Source of the DNA: Bacillus sp. OV322
GTDB taxonomy: Bacteria > Bacillota > Bacilli > Bacillales > DSM-1321
DNA length: 64,000 nucleotides
Reading direction: 5' to 3'
NCBI RefSeq assembly: GCF_900112495.1
Contig: NZ_FOMA01000001.1
Location: 310,001 to 374,000 of the forward strand
Shown here: positions 54,327 through 62,361 of the stretch, piece after piece
How positions within the stretch are numbered: the stretch's first letter is position 1
Layout of the letters: each line of letters begins with the position of its first letter
The notes under the pieces: model-generated
The model's input: only the letters and a program-made list of their open reading frames with translations
Database searches by the model: none
What the model was told of the DNA's origin: nothing
Program-made: the position numbers and the translations under genes

Positions 54327-55025
54327 ATGGATAAATTGTCTTTTCTAAACCAATATAGAAAAAGCATCGAGTTTGTGTCTAAAGAAGACTTAGTCAATAT
54401 TGAAAAAAAGCATATTCCGGAAAAGTGGATGGAGGTACTTATTGAAACTAATAAGGCTGAAAGAAAAAATAAATTAATAGCTTTATGGAATAGTGTATGT
54501 AAAGAAGAATTAAGTAATACTATAATGTACTTGCAGGAGAATCTTTTAGAGTTCGAACTTATTATAGATAATGGACAATATGCTGTATTATATAGCGTTA
54601 AAAGTGAAAACGATGAGATTCTTTATTATGAAGGGGGATTACCGAACAAACCCTTTTATAATTTAAAAATGCAACCAGTCTGGTCGAGTGTTCCTAAATC
54701 CATTAATAAATTTTATGAAGAGTTACACAACGGATTTTATTATTTTCCAAGTCGAGCAATGGGCTTAATACCATTAGAGCGAATAACTCATTTTAAAGAA
54801 TATGAATGGGGAATTCTCGAGGATTTAGATGAGCCATTAGGAATTAATATTGATACTACCTATGGATTTTTTGAAAATGGGATGGGTGGATATGTTGCGG
54901 TAGATTTAAACAATTGCCCGGAAAACTTAGCAACACTGTGGTTTACCAATGATCAGCCTGAATATAATGTTGATTTCTGGGATATTATTGATGAATGGAT
55001 TGTAATAGGTTTACAAGATAGTTAA
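54327..55025 (+). CDS. SUKH-family (SMI1/KNR4-like) immunity protein
   Basis: A 232-residue cytosolic protein. Features are the helical start (FLNQYRKSIEFVSKEDLVNI), the central HNGFYYFPSRAMGLIPLERI and the acidic, aromatic end (MGGYVAVDLNNCPENLATLW, EWIVIGLQD) typical of SUKH immunity proteins. AAAGGAG precedes the ATG. No toxin tip remains directly upstream apart from a doubtful fragment, so it is an orphan immunity gene. Cassette terminator 5 follows. Confidence 0.75.
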   Translation: MDKLSFLNQYRKSIEFVSKEDLVNIEKKHIPEKWMEVLIETNKAERKNKLIALWNSVCKEELSNTIMYLQENLLEFELIIDNGQYAVLYSVKSENDEILYYEGGLPNKPFYNLKMQPVWSSVPKSINKFYEELHNGFYYFPSRAMGLIPLERITHFKEYEWGILEDLDEPLGINIDTTYGFFENGMGGYVAVDLNNCPENLATLWFTNDQPEYNVDFWDIIDEWIVIGLQDS

Positions 55026-55154
55026 AACAATAATTCAACAAATATACTGCTTTAGTTGGAACACAAAAATGATATTAAATCAGAAACCATATAAAAATCA
55101 TAATCTTAAGGTATAATATTTTCTATTATTTGAGTTGTAAGCTCACACAACAGG

Positions 55155-55189
55155 ACACTTGATTATCTTTTAGGTAACAGGTGTTTTTG
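55155..55189 (+). terminator. Cassette terminator 5
   Basis: ACACTTG and CAGGTGT flank the loop ATTATCTTTTAGGTAA, then T5. Same family as 47609. Confidence 0.88.
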
Positions 55190-55247
55190 TTGTTTTATTC
55201 AGTATTTGGTGGAACTAAATACAATAGAGGACTCTATGGGAAGTGAA

Positions 55248-55641
55248 GGAATTTGGGAGAAGCATGCGAAAAGAAAGTAAACCGGGAGTTGAGTGGTGCT
55301 AGTGGTATAGAAAAAGGAATAGATTTTTAGGGACTACTATAAAAAGACATTCTTTATTGAATATCCTGACCTTTGGGGTAGTGTTGTAGTTCATCATGCA
55401 ATAGAGCAACATATTTTTAAAAGGCATCCTAATTTATTTTCACTTGATGAAATACATGCTTTACAAAACCTGAGAGGGATACCAAAAGAAGTAAACAATG
55501 ATATGCATTTATCAAAAATAAGAAGGGATTGGAATAGGTTTTATAGAAAAATTTAAATCCTACAAAAGAGGAAGTAATAAATTATATGATAGAGTTAGAT
55601 AAAAAATATGGTGAAATTTTTAATCCGCCAATGAGAAGGTA
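55248..55641 (+). pseudogene. HNH-type toxin tip fragment
   Basis: It begins with a worn copy of the LXG linker junction (EKHAKK…NRELSGA) and continues EYPDLWGSVVVHHAIEQHIF, KRHPNLFSLDEIHALQNLRG, NNDMHLSKIRRDWNRFYRKI. The HH pair and HLSKIRRDWNRFY ending are typical of an HNH/endonuclease VII-type tip. A final shifted piece reads NPTKEEVINYMIELDKKYGE. No start; a silent cassette with its immunity gene downstream. Confidence 0.7.
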
Positions 55642-55665
55642 AGTATGTGGAGGTAGAAGTAACTA

Positions 55666-56133
55666 ATGATATTATATTTTTTAGAACCAGAAGTATCAGG
55701 CGGTCATGGTGAATATACCATTTATGGAACAGATGATGAAATTGCAACAGAGGGTATATCAGGAAAGGTAAAATATTTGCATTATGAATTCGAAGGATGG
55801 CTAGGAGATGACCTTTTAGAGTCCACACCAGCCTTCATTGTGTCAAGTGTACTTGTAACAGAATTAAAGAATTGTGATTTTATTGATTACAGACTTGAAG
55901 AGTGTTTGATTACAACTACTGATGAAATGTATCCAAACAAAGAAATTCCTGCATTCAGCAGATTTATTCCGCTCGGTAAAATTGAAGTAGAAGGAGAGAA
56001 TTTTAAAAATTGGTCAGGACATCAATTCTGTTTATCACCAAAAGGTGAGTTAGTTGTAACTCAAAAAGCATTGGATTTTTTAAAAAGATTTTCATTAGAT
56101 AATTGTTTTATTACACCTCTAACAAAGGAATAA
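55666..56133 (+). CDS. Probable immunity protein, unknown family
   Basis: A 155-residue protein directly after an HNH-type tip, so by position an immunity protein. It starts MILYFLEPEVSGGHGEYTIY and has FEGWLGDDLLESTPAFIVSS and KNWSGHQFCLSPKGELVVTQ. This resembles Imm43-like or other beta-rich immunity proteins found in LXG loci, but I cannot name the family. TGGAGG lies about 12 bases before the ATG. It has its own, unrelated terminator. Confidence 0.7.
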   Translation: MILYFLEPEVSGGHGEYTIYGTDDEIATEGISGKVKYLHYEFEGWLGDDLLESTPAFIVSSVLVTELKNCDFIDYRLEECLITTTDEMYPNKEIPAFSRFIPLGKIEVEGENFKNWSGHQFCLSPKGELVVTQKALDFLKRFSLDNCFITPLTKE

Positions 56134-56140
56134 ATTATAA

Positions 56141-56176
56141 AAACCTTAGAGACATTAACATTCTCTAAGGTTTGTT
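56141..56176 (+). terminator. Terminator of the 55666-56133 gene
   Basis: AAACCTTAGAGA and TCTCTAAGGTTT form a 12-base stem around CATTAACAT, starting 8 bases after the stop codon. Confidence 0.88.
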
Positions 56177-56238
56177 ATTGGTGCGGGAAAGCTGTAAACG
56201 AGCACATTATTTCAGATACTCTCATTCACAATAATCCA

Positions 56239-56540
56239 GGAAATCATCGGATATTACGATTTTATCAGGGCGATAGAAGGCGTCGATCCTGTAACACATG
56301 AAAAACTGACCACAGCCCAGCGTGTCGCCGCAGCAGCCGGATTCATCCCAGTAGTAGGCTGGGCCGGCCGGGCAGCAAAGGGCGGAAGAGCCATCTACAA
56401 AACGGCCAAAGCCCTGAATGCCGCCGATCATGCCCTTGATGCCTATAAAACCTCCAAAGGCTTCACAGGAAGAGATTCCTTAGGAATCAAACTGACAGAA
56501 GAAACAAAAGCAGCAAAGCCTAATTCAAGCATTCAGCATA
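56239..56540 (+). repeat. LXG linker module, copy C (broken)
   Basis: About 300 bases that match the linker of the intact LXG gene: in translation GYYDFIRAIEGVDPVTHEKL, AAAGFIPVVGWAGRAAKGG, KTAKALNAADHALDAYKTSK, then a deletion to TGRDSLGIKLTEETK and a frame change. It ends where a minus-strand yfjD fragment begins (56540), so the junction is a recombination point. Confidence 0.85.
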
Positions 56541-56730
56541 CAATAACAGGTAGTAAAACTACTCCACCTACTAGCCATGTGATTGAAAAAACCGAGCTAA
56601 AGGAAAGTCCTTCTATTACAGCCCATGCCATTCCAAACATACCACCTAAATAAAATATCAATATAAGCACATAATGGAGTTTACTTCCCTTAATATAAAC
56701 GTTTTCTCCAGACTGTCGTATATTTAACAG
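56533..56730 (-). pseudogene. Truncated DUF5381 (YfjD-like) gene, second copy
   Basis: The minus strand repeats the N-terminal third of the gene at 56755-57315: LNIRQSGENVYIKGSKLHYV, GGMFGMAWAVIEGLSFSSVF, VGGVVLLPVIV. The start codon is CTG where the other copy has TTG, and the frame ends at the joint with LXG linker copy C. A tandem duplicate cut by recombination. Confidence 0.75.
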
Positions 56731-56754
56731 ACCGATTCCTCCTGTCAAATAAAT

Positions 56755-57315
56755 TTACATCCTTGAAGATTGGTCATCACGTTTGTACCTTGCAATTTCA
56801 AATAAATGATTCAAATTGACTTTCGTATCCCAAGCTGCCTTGGATTCAGGAGTCATATATGGGTAGACGTACTTGTCAATCATTATAGATACGTCATTAT
56901 CACCTATTAAATTGTAAGTGGAATTTCGATATTGCTTTCGATCGTGCGTCGTGATAACTAATACATTAATTAAAGTAAAACCATTTCGTCTCAGTTCTGC
57001 ATCCTTAATCGCCGAAAACGGGACATTTCCAGCTTTTGTTTTAATATACCCATTAGGCCCTTTTACAAGAGAAACAATGGTTTTCCCTGGGAGAAGTCCA
57101 GGTATAAACCAAATAAATAAATAAATCAATATAGGAAGTAAAATTACTCCGCCTGCTATCCACATTAAAGAAAAGGCTGAGCTAAAGGTTAGCCCTTCCT
57201 TAAGCACCCATGACATGCCTGCTATTCCACCTACATAAAATATGAGCAAAATAACATAATAGACTTTACTTCCTTTAATATCAATCTTCTCTCCAGATTG
57301 TCTTATATTTAGCAA
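56755..57315 (-). CDS. yfjD: DUF5381 family membrane protein (YfjD-like)
   Basis: A 186-residue membrane protein. It starts LNIRQSGEKIDIKGSKVYYV and has two or three hydrophobic helices in the first 75 residues (VILLIFYVGGIAGMSWVL, VILLPILIYLFIWFIPGLL), then a soluble PH-like part (GPNGYIKTKAGNVPFSAIKD, VLVITTHDRKQYRNSTYNLI). TTG at 57315 follows GAGGGG. It is the last gene of a yfjA-B-C-D-like unit, as in B. subtilis, which is tied to WXG/type VII secretion. Function unknown. Confidence 0.75.
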   Translation of the reverse strand: MLNIRQSGEKIDIKGSKVYYVILLIFYVGGIAGMSWVLKEGLTFSSAFSLMWIAGGVILLPILIYLFIWFIPGLLPGKTIVSLVKGPNGYIKTKAGNVPFSAIKDAELRRNGFTLINVLVITTHDRKQYRNSTYNLIGDNDVSIMIDKYVYPYMTPESKAAWDTKVNLNHLFEIARYKRDDQSSRM

Positions 57316-57332
57316 TTAATATCCCCTCACTA

Positions 57333-58142
57333 TTAAATATTTATATTCACCTTAAATATAGAAGAAGGAATAAACGTTTTCAAGAAAGCTTCATTCGTAT
57401 GCTCTAAATTAAATCGATGGTCCTTATTTCTAGTGATCATCCAATCTCTTTGCTGGCCTGGAATAAAGAAACAAATGTCTACAGTTTCAGGACTATTGTG
57501 TTGATCATAGGACATTAGTAACATTGTATTTAATCTAGCGGACCTACTATATACATCCAATAAAAAGCTGCTAACTCCCTGTATATCTTCTGTTGCAATC
57601 TGTGATGACCAACGACTAATAAAGCTTGAAGGATGGTCCGTCTCACTTGCTTCTTCAAGAAGGTTTTCAAACTCTTCAGTAGACATTTCAGCTATAATCG
57701 TTCTCTCACTTTGAATTTCCTTGGAGGATAGTTGTGCAAGTATAAGTTTTTGAGCATCTTCATCCGCAAGGCATTCTATAGTATGGACTTGCTCATCAAA
57801 GTGTAGTTTATGTATATATGCCTGTTGATTTTTAAAATGGATGGATAGCGTTTCTTCTTTCGTCAGATCGGCTGAAAAACACGAAAACTGCAAGGTAAAT
57901 TCTGCTCGATTTAAAACATGAATAAATTCCGCTTCTTCCTCTTTTAGTCTGTATCGGTTGTCTACTTCCCTAATCATATCCTTAGCCATTAAAGACCTGG
58001 AAGCAATTTCGAGCAACAATTGTAGCTGCCTATCATCTAAGTCCGGAAAATAAGTGTCCTTTAATTGAATTCCTGACTCGAATAGTCCCTCACTGTAAAA
58101 TGCAAAAATAAGTTCTTCTAAGCTAAGTTTAATTTTATTCAT
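57333..58142 (-). CDS. yfjC: DUF5081 family protein (YfjC-like)
   Basis: A 269-residue cytosolic protein. It starts MNKIKLSLEELIFAFYSEGL and has a helical N-terminal half, FSCFSADLTKEETLSIHFKN in the middle and FFIPGQQRDWMITRNKDHRF near the end. The layout recalls EspG/YfjC-type chaperone-like proteins that accompany WXG-fold substrates. It lies 17 bases before yfjD and 9 bases after yfjB on the minus strand, so all are one operon. Assignment rests on size, position and sequence type. Confidence 0.75.
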   Translation of the reverse strand: MNKIKLSLEELIFAFYSEGLFESGIQLKDTYFPDLDDRQLQLLLEIASRSLMAKDMIREVDNRYRLKEEEAEFIHVLNRAEFTLQFSCFSADLTKEETLSIHFKNQQAYIHKLHFDEQVHTIECLADEDAQKLILAQLSSKEIQSERTIIAEMSTEEFENLLEEASETDHPSSFISRWSSQIATEDIQGVSSFLLDVYSRSARLNTMLLMSYDQHNSPETVDICFFIPGQQRDWMITRNKDHRFNLEHTNEAFLKTFIPSSIFKVNINI

Positions 58143-58151
58143 AACGTCTCC

Positions 58152-59411
58152 TTAACTGAATGAGAATTTACCTTTCATAAAACTGGTCGCACCATCAACA
58201 AGCGATTTAGCAGTATCTTTTGCTTTTGAAATCCCTTTGCTTACTTCCTTAGTCACATCTTTCACCTTCCCAATTGGGTCTGCAAGGGTTTCTTTAATTT
58301 GTTTGTTAGCGTAGTCCACTCCGTCATTAAAAACTTTTACACCCTTACCAGCAGCTTCCCAACCGCTTCTTACCGTATTTATTGCATGATGTATGGGCTC
58401 TTTAAATATTACAGCTGCCTTCTCTACAAACGGAGCAGTAAACTTCGCAAGCTTTTCACCAGCTACTCCTCCAATGAATGAACCAACGGCTGATCCAGCT
58501 ACGGTGCCGACTGGTCCAAGCAAGCTTCCTGCTGCACCACCAATTACGCCGCCCACTACAGATGCTGTACCGACAACAACCGTATCGTTTACAGCTTTAC
58601 CTATGGCTTTAGCATTCTCACGTTTTAAAACCTCTGTATTATTACCATACTTTTCATAGTTTTCGGCAATTTTTAAGCCTGCACCAATCCCAGAGGTCGC
58701 TCCAGTGACTAAAAAAGTCGTAGCTCCATTAACTTTTGCAAATTTTAAACTAGATTTACCAAAAGCTTTAAGAGACTCCTTAGTAACTGCATTACTGCGT
58801 ACTTTATCAAATAACCCTCTGGACACATTCGTATAATCTACTACCTGAGATGGGGCATACTTAGCAAATTTTTTGTGAAGTAAGTCCGCAAAAGAATAAT
58901 CATTAAATTTTGCTCTCATATATTTAACTTTTAGATATCCTCTAGCTAACTTCTTATATTTCGAGTTATCAACTACATCGGAAAAATCCTTTAAAGCTTT
59001 CATATGTTTAAAATTGTAGGCCCCACTGGCATCTTTCGGAAACTTGGTTAAACCAATTCCGTAATAAGCAGCTTGGCGAGCACTCAAAGCACCTAATGCC
59101 GTTAGGTTTCCATATTGCTGATGTAGTTCGAATAATTTCCCAAGTTTATTATCTGCATCTGCTAACTTGTTGCCTGCTGAACGCACATAAATTTCTAAGT
59201 CATTAAGCTTGTCGGCCAATGAATCTCCTGTTCCAGAAGGATCACCAACTCCAGAAAAGCACTGTTTGTATTCAAAGGGAGCCTGCATGATTAAGTTATG
59301 TAGATCTGAATTTAGTTGTTGATAATCATCTTTTATGTTAGTAAGCGAACTTACAAATGTATTAGCAAGTGAATCCAACTGGTCGGGATTTACAGAAATC
59401 TTTTTATCCAA
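58152..59411 (-). CDS. yfjB: YfjB-like WXG-superfamily protein with glycine zipper
   Basis: A 419-residue protein. Residues 1-110 are helical and WXG-like (KISVNPDQLDSLANTFVSSL … NKLADADNKLGKLFELHQQY), probably the type VII export part. A basic middle follows, then a glycine-zipper membrane stretch (about 275-320: VVGGVIGGAAGSLLGPVGTV, AGSAVGSFIGGVAG). The C-terminus is lysine-rich and amphipathic (KEVSKGISKAKDTAKSLVDG). The zipper could insert into or permeabilise membranes, so an effector role is possible. It corresponds to yfjB by position and length. Confidence 0.75.
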   Translation of the reverse strand: MDKKISVNPDQLDSLANTFVSSLTNIKDDYQQLNSDLHNLIMQAPFEYKQCFSGVGDPSGTGDSLADKLNDLEIYVRSAGNKLADADNKLGKLFELHQQYGNLTALGALSARQAAYYGIGLTKFPKDASGAYNFKHMKALKDFSDVVDNSKYKKLARGYLKVKYMRAKFNDYSFADLLHKKFAKYAPSQVVDYTNVSRGLFDKVRSNAVTKESLKAFGKSSLKFAKVNGATTFLVTGATSGIGAGLKIAENYEKYGNNTEVLKRENAKAIGKAVNDTVVVGTASVVGGVIGGAAGSLLGPVGTVAGSAVGSFIGGVAGEKLAKFTAPFVEKAAVIFKEPIHHAINTVRSGWEAAGKGVKVFNDGVDYANKQIKETLADPIGKVKDVTKEVSKGISKAKDTAKSLVDGATSFMKGKFSFS

Positions 59412-59447
59412 GGTTTTAAATCTCCTTTCATTTGTTTCATTGTATTA

Positions 59448-59597
59448 TTACGCAAGGTGAAAAAACTGATATCCTATTATTCCTATTTGAAGAAAAATAA
59501 TTATAATGCCAAGGCATCCTAGAAAGCCTTCATCATATGGAATAGTTTCGTTTGCTTCTTTCTTCTTTTGATTTTCCTTTTTTGTTTGGTCACTCAT
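59448..59597 (-). CDS. Small single-pass membrane protein in the yfj operon
   Basis: A 49-residue protein: a charged start (MSDQTKKENQKKKEANETIP) then one membrane helix (FLGCLGIIIIFLQIGIIGYQ) and a short tail. It lies between the WXG gene and yfjB on the same strand, 18 bases after the former. The TTG/ATG region has GAGTGTAAGGT upstream. I know no name for it. Confidence 0.6.
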   Translation of the reverse strand: MSDQTKKENQKKKEANETIPYDEGFLGCLGIIIIFLQIGIIGYQFFHLA

Positions 59598-59615
59598 ACC
59601 TTACACTCACTTTCT

Positions 59616-59936
59616 TTAGCGAATATCCAGATGCTTTAACAAGAGCGTTTGATTGATTCTCTCCAGCTCTTTTTGCCTCTCAATCTCTTCGCGGACACGG
59701 TCGACAGAATCAGCAGCAGCTTCCAGTTCACGACTAATTTCATACAAATTGTCGGAATGCTTCTGAAAAAGTGCTTTTGTATCGTCCATATTGGCTTCAA
59801 ACTCATCACGAGATTTTCCGCTCCATGTAGCTGCTTTTTCATTGATATCTTGAATAAGTTTCGATTCTTGTTTTTTTACGTCGTTAGACGCTTCAGCGAA
59901 CGTCTTGGCAAGAGCTCTCACTTGTTCTGAATTCAT
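59616..59936 (-). CDS. yfjA: WXG100-family protein (YfjA-like)
   Basis: A 106-residue helical hairpin of the WXG100 superfamily. It has the motif WSG in KAATWSGKSRDEFEANMDDT at the hairpin turn and two long amphipathic helices. Proteins of this kind are secreted by or help the Esx/Yuk type VII system. The ATG at 59936 follows GAGGGGAAAAAG; the frame extends 30 codons upstream without a ribosome site. It is the first gene of the minus-strand unit yfjA-small gene-yfjB-yfjC-yfjD. Confidence 0.82.
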   Translation of the reverse strand: MNSEQVRALAKTFAEASNDVKKQESKLIQDINEKAATWSGKSRDEFEANMDDTKALFQKHSDNLYEISRELEAAADSVDRVREEIERQKELERINQTLLLKHLDIR

Positions 59937-60426
59937 TTCTTTTTCCCCTCTGCACCTAAACTTTATGTATGTATGACATTTATTCTTTATTTTTCCATAT
60001 AAGAAAATACTACTAAAACCAAACACTTATTTCCATAAGTCTCCAGTAACAAATCCTTTCACTTCTGAGCCTATCATATATGTAAATAAAGTAACGCGCC
60101 GCTTTTAATAGCTATAAATACCGTAATTAGAGGATAATATATCCATTAAATTGAATTTTATATGCCTAATGTATTAATCACATTACCCTATTAATAGTTA
60201 TAAAAACCTAGAATTTTTATAATTAAAATGTTACTTAAGAATTACAGAACACGAAAACCCCCTATAAAAATGGTATAGCTTTATTTTTTAACTATGTCTC
60301 ATCCCAAATTAAAAAATCTTGAAAGCCAACAACCATCAAGATTGCCACAAGAATATTTTACTTTGTTTGGCAATTTCTTTTGTGTACTACGTTACTTCGT
60401 AGCCTCATTGAAGTGAATCTACATCC
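59937..60426. other. Intergenic region upstream of yfjA
   Basis: About 490 AT-rich bases that should hold the yfjA promoter. An inverted repeat AATCTTGA…TCAAGATT lies at 60315-60343. No gene seen. Confidence 0.4.
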
Positions 60427-60579
60427 ATGGCTGGAAAGTATACAATAGGAGGGTTGGGAGATGAAGGAATAAATTCATCAATAGGTAGTCAATGGAGGTA
60501 TAGAATTGACATTGTTGATGAACAAATTAAGGAATTAGCAAAATGTATGACACCAAAACAACTAGTGGGGGGAGTTTAA
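60427..60579 (+). pseudogene. Toxin tip fragment, Ntox15 type, copy 2
   Basis: 51 codons reading GINSSIGSQWRYRIDIVDEQ and IKELAKCMTPKQLVGGV. This matches the end of the fragment at 50463-50786 closely. Only the last ~50 residues of the toxin remain; the immunity remnant follows with one base of overlap or less. Confidence 0.7.
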
Positions 60580-61086
60580 GTGGAAAAAGTGAAATCATTG
60601 AAAAATATACGAAACTGGTACCGAATGAAATTATAGATTTATGGAGTAATTATGGATTTGGTACATTTATGCAAGGGTATTTTAAAATTGTAAACCCAGA
60701 GGAATTTAAAGAGATTTTGGGGGAGAGTAGTCAAGGGATACAAGGATTCGGTTGTTTTGTTTGCTACAGGTATGGGTGACCTAGTTATTTGGTCAGATGG
60801 ATACGTTAGACTACTTAATTACAAGTATGGTGTGGTAAAGACAATTATGTTTACATTTGAATTTTTCTTTCAAAATATTAATGATTTGGAATTTAAAGAT
60901 GAAGATTTGTCTTGGCAACCTTATCCTGAAGCCTTTAAACAAAATGATGAGTTGGATTATGAAGAGTGCTTCGGCTATACACCACTATTAGGTTTAGGTG
61001 GACCAGAAAAAGTCGAGAACTTAAAGAAAGTAAAATTGAAAGAACATATCCTTATTATTACTGAATTTATGGGACCAGTTCAGTAA
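60580..61086 (+). pseudogene. GAD-like/DUF1851 immunity protein, frameshifted
   Basis: It starts GTG at 60580 after GGGGGGAG. A shift near 60597 leads into EIIEKYTKLVPNEIIDLWSN and YGFGTFMQGYFKIVNPEEFK. A second near 60750 leads into LFATGMGDLVIWSDGYVRLL-like sequence and WQPYPEAFKQNDELDYEECF to the end. This is the GAD-like plus T6SS-immunity (Tdi1, DUF1851) layout. Two shifts make it nonfunctional. Cassette terminator 6 follows. Confidence 0.75.
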
Positions 61087-61118
61087 TGTTTAAGAATATG
61101 CTATAGAATCAACGATCA

Positions 61119-61154
61119 GCACTTGATTGCCTTTTAGGCAACAGGTGTTTTTTG
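61119..61154 (+). terminator. Cassette terminator 6
   Basis: GCACTTG and CAGGTGT flank the loop ATTGCCTTTTAGGCAA, then T6. It is nearly identical to cassette terminator 5. Confidence 0.88.
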
Positions 61155-61340
61155 TTAGATTGTTAAAGCTTAGAAAGACATTGGATGATTCTTTACTAAC
61201 ATTCATAATTCATGATTGTTATACCATCATGTGGTAAGGTTTAAATCTTTTGTAGAACTGAATAACAGTGAGAGGAGAGCATCAACTCTATTTTAAAATT
61301 TATCTGTTGTAAAATAAAAAAGTGTATGATAATCTATATG

Positions 61341-61354
61341 TGTAATCGGTTACA
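61341..61354 (+). promoter_or_regulatory. Catabolite-responsive (cre) / LacI-type operator before rbsR
   Basis: TGTAATCGGTTACA fits the CcpA cre consensus TGWAANCGNTNWCA at every position. It lies 17 bases before the rbsR start and just after a TATGAT box, so CcpA and possibly RbsR itself can block transcription here. Confidence 0.8.
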
Positions 61355-61371
61355 TATTTGAGGTGAGATTT

Positions 61372-62361
61372 TTGGCTACGATTAAGGATGTGGCCCGTGA
61401 AGCGGGTGTTTCTGTAGCGACGGTTTCGAGAGTTTTGAATAATAACGGATATGTGCATGAAGATACTAGAGTTTTGGTAAATGATGCAATACGCGAGTTA
61501 AATTATAAACCGAATGAAGTCGCGAGATCTCTATATAAAAAGAAGTCCAGATTAATAGGTTTGCTGCTTCCGGATATCCGAAATCCGTTTTTCCCTGAAC
61601 TTGCCCGGGGTGTGGAAGATGAGATGCAGGCCAAGGGCTTTCGGCTGATTATCGGAAATGCAGATGAAAAGCCAAGCAAAGAGCTTGATTACATCGACAC
61701 CTTTATACAGAATAATGTAATCGGTATCATCTCGGCCACAAACCATACGAAAAGGGATCATTATAATAATCTCTCCCTGCCGGTTGTGTTCCTCGACAGA
61801 ACATCGAATGACCATCCATCGGTTTTTGCCAATGGAATGGAAGGCGGGAAAATTGCCGCAAGGGAAATGGTGAAAAGGGGCTGCAAAAGAATCACCCTGC
61901 TTAAAGGGCCGGGTGAACTGCAGACGGCGCAGGACAGATTTAAGGGAGCCATCGAGGAGCTTTGTGTTTCAGATGTGAACTTTAATGTCATGGCCACCTC
62001 ATCTTTTTCTTTTGAAGAAGGAGAGAAGTCGGCCAAAATCCTTTTTAAGGACTTCCCGGATACAGATGGTGTTATCGCAAGCAATGATGCAGCAGCTGCT
62101 GCTATCCTGCACGAAGCATTGAGGATTGGAAAAGCAATACCGGAAGATCTTCAAATTATCGGATTTGATGATATACCGCTTTCGAGCCTGCTGTTTCCTC
62201 CGCTGTCAACGATTAGGCAGCCTGCATATGAAATGGGAAAAGAAGCGGCAAAGCTCCTTATCCGGCTAATCAATAATGAGCATGTAGCTGAGAAGAACAT
62301 CCAGCTTCCTGTCAGCTTCATTGAAAGGCAAACAACGAGAAAGGTTGATGACAATGGCTAA
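61372..62361 (+). CDS. rbsR: Ribose operon repressor RbsR (LacI family)
   Basis: A 329-residue LacI-family regulator. The N-terminal helix-turn-helix is ATIKDVAREAGVSVATVSRV with the hinge ELNYKPNEVARSL. The periplasmic-binding-protein-like sensor domain follows (LIGLLLPDIRNPFFPELARG … IIGFDDIPLSSLLFPPLSTI). It should release DNA when ribose (or ribose phosphate) binds. TTG at 61372 follows GAGGTGAG; the GTG nine bases earlier lies inside that site. It is first in rbsRKDA, and its end overlaps rbsK. Confidence 0.92.
   Translation: MATIKDVAREAGVSVATVSRVLNNNGYVHEDTRVLVNDAIRELNYKPNEVARSLYKKKSRLIGLLLPDIRNPFFPELARGVEDEMQAKGFRLIIGNADEKPSKELDYIDTFIQNNVIGIISATNHTKRDHYNNLSLPVVFLDRTSNDHPSVFANGMEGGKIAAREMVKRGCKRITLLKGPGELQTAQDRFKGAIEELCVSDVNFNVMATSSFSFEEGEKSAKILFKDFPDTDGVIASNDAAAAAILHEALRIGKAIPEDLQIIGFDDIPLSSLLFPPLSTIRQPAYEMGKEAAKLLIRLINNEHVAEKNIQLPVSFIERQTTRKVDDNG

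Noticed and set aside
58393-58659. 88-codon plus-strand Pro/Thr/Ala-rich frame opposite yfjB
   Set aside because: It is the antisense image of the glycine zipper coding region.
47609-61154. CRISPR array or dispersed repeats of a mobile element
   Set aside because: The repeated short units are hairpins with T runs at the ends of immunity genes, are far apart, and have no regular spacers.
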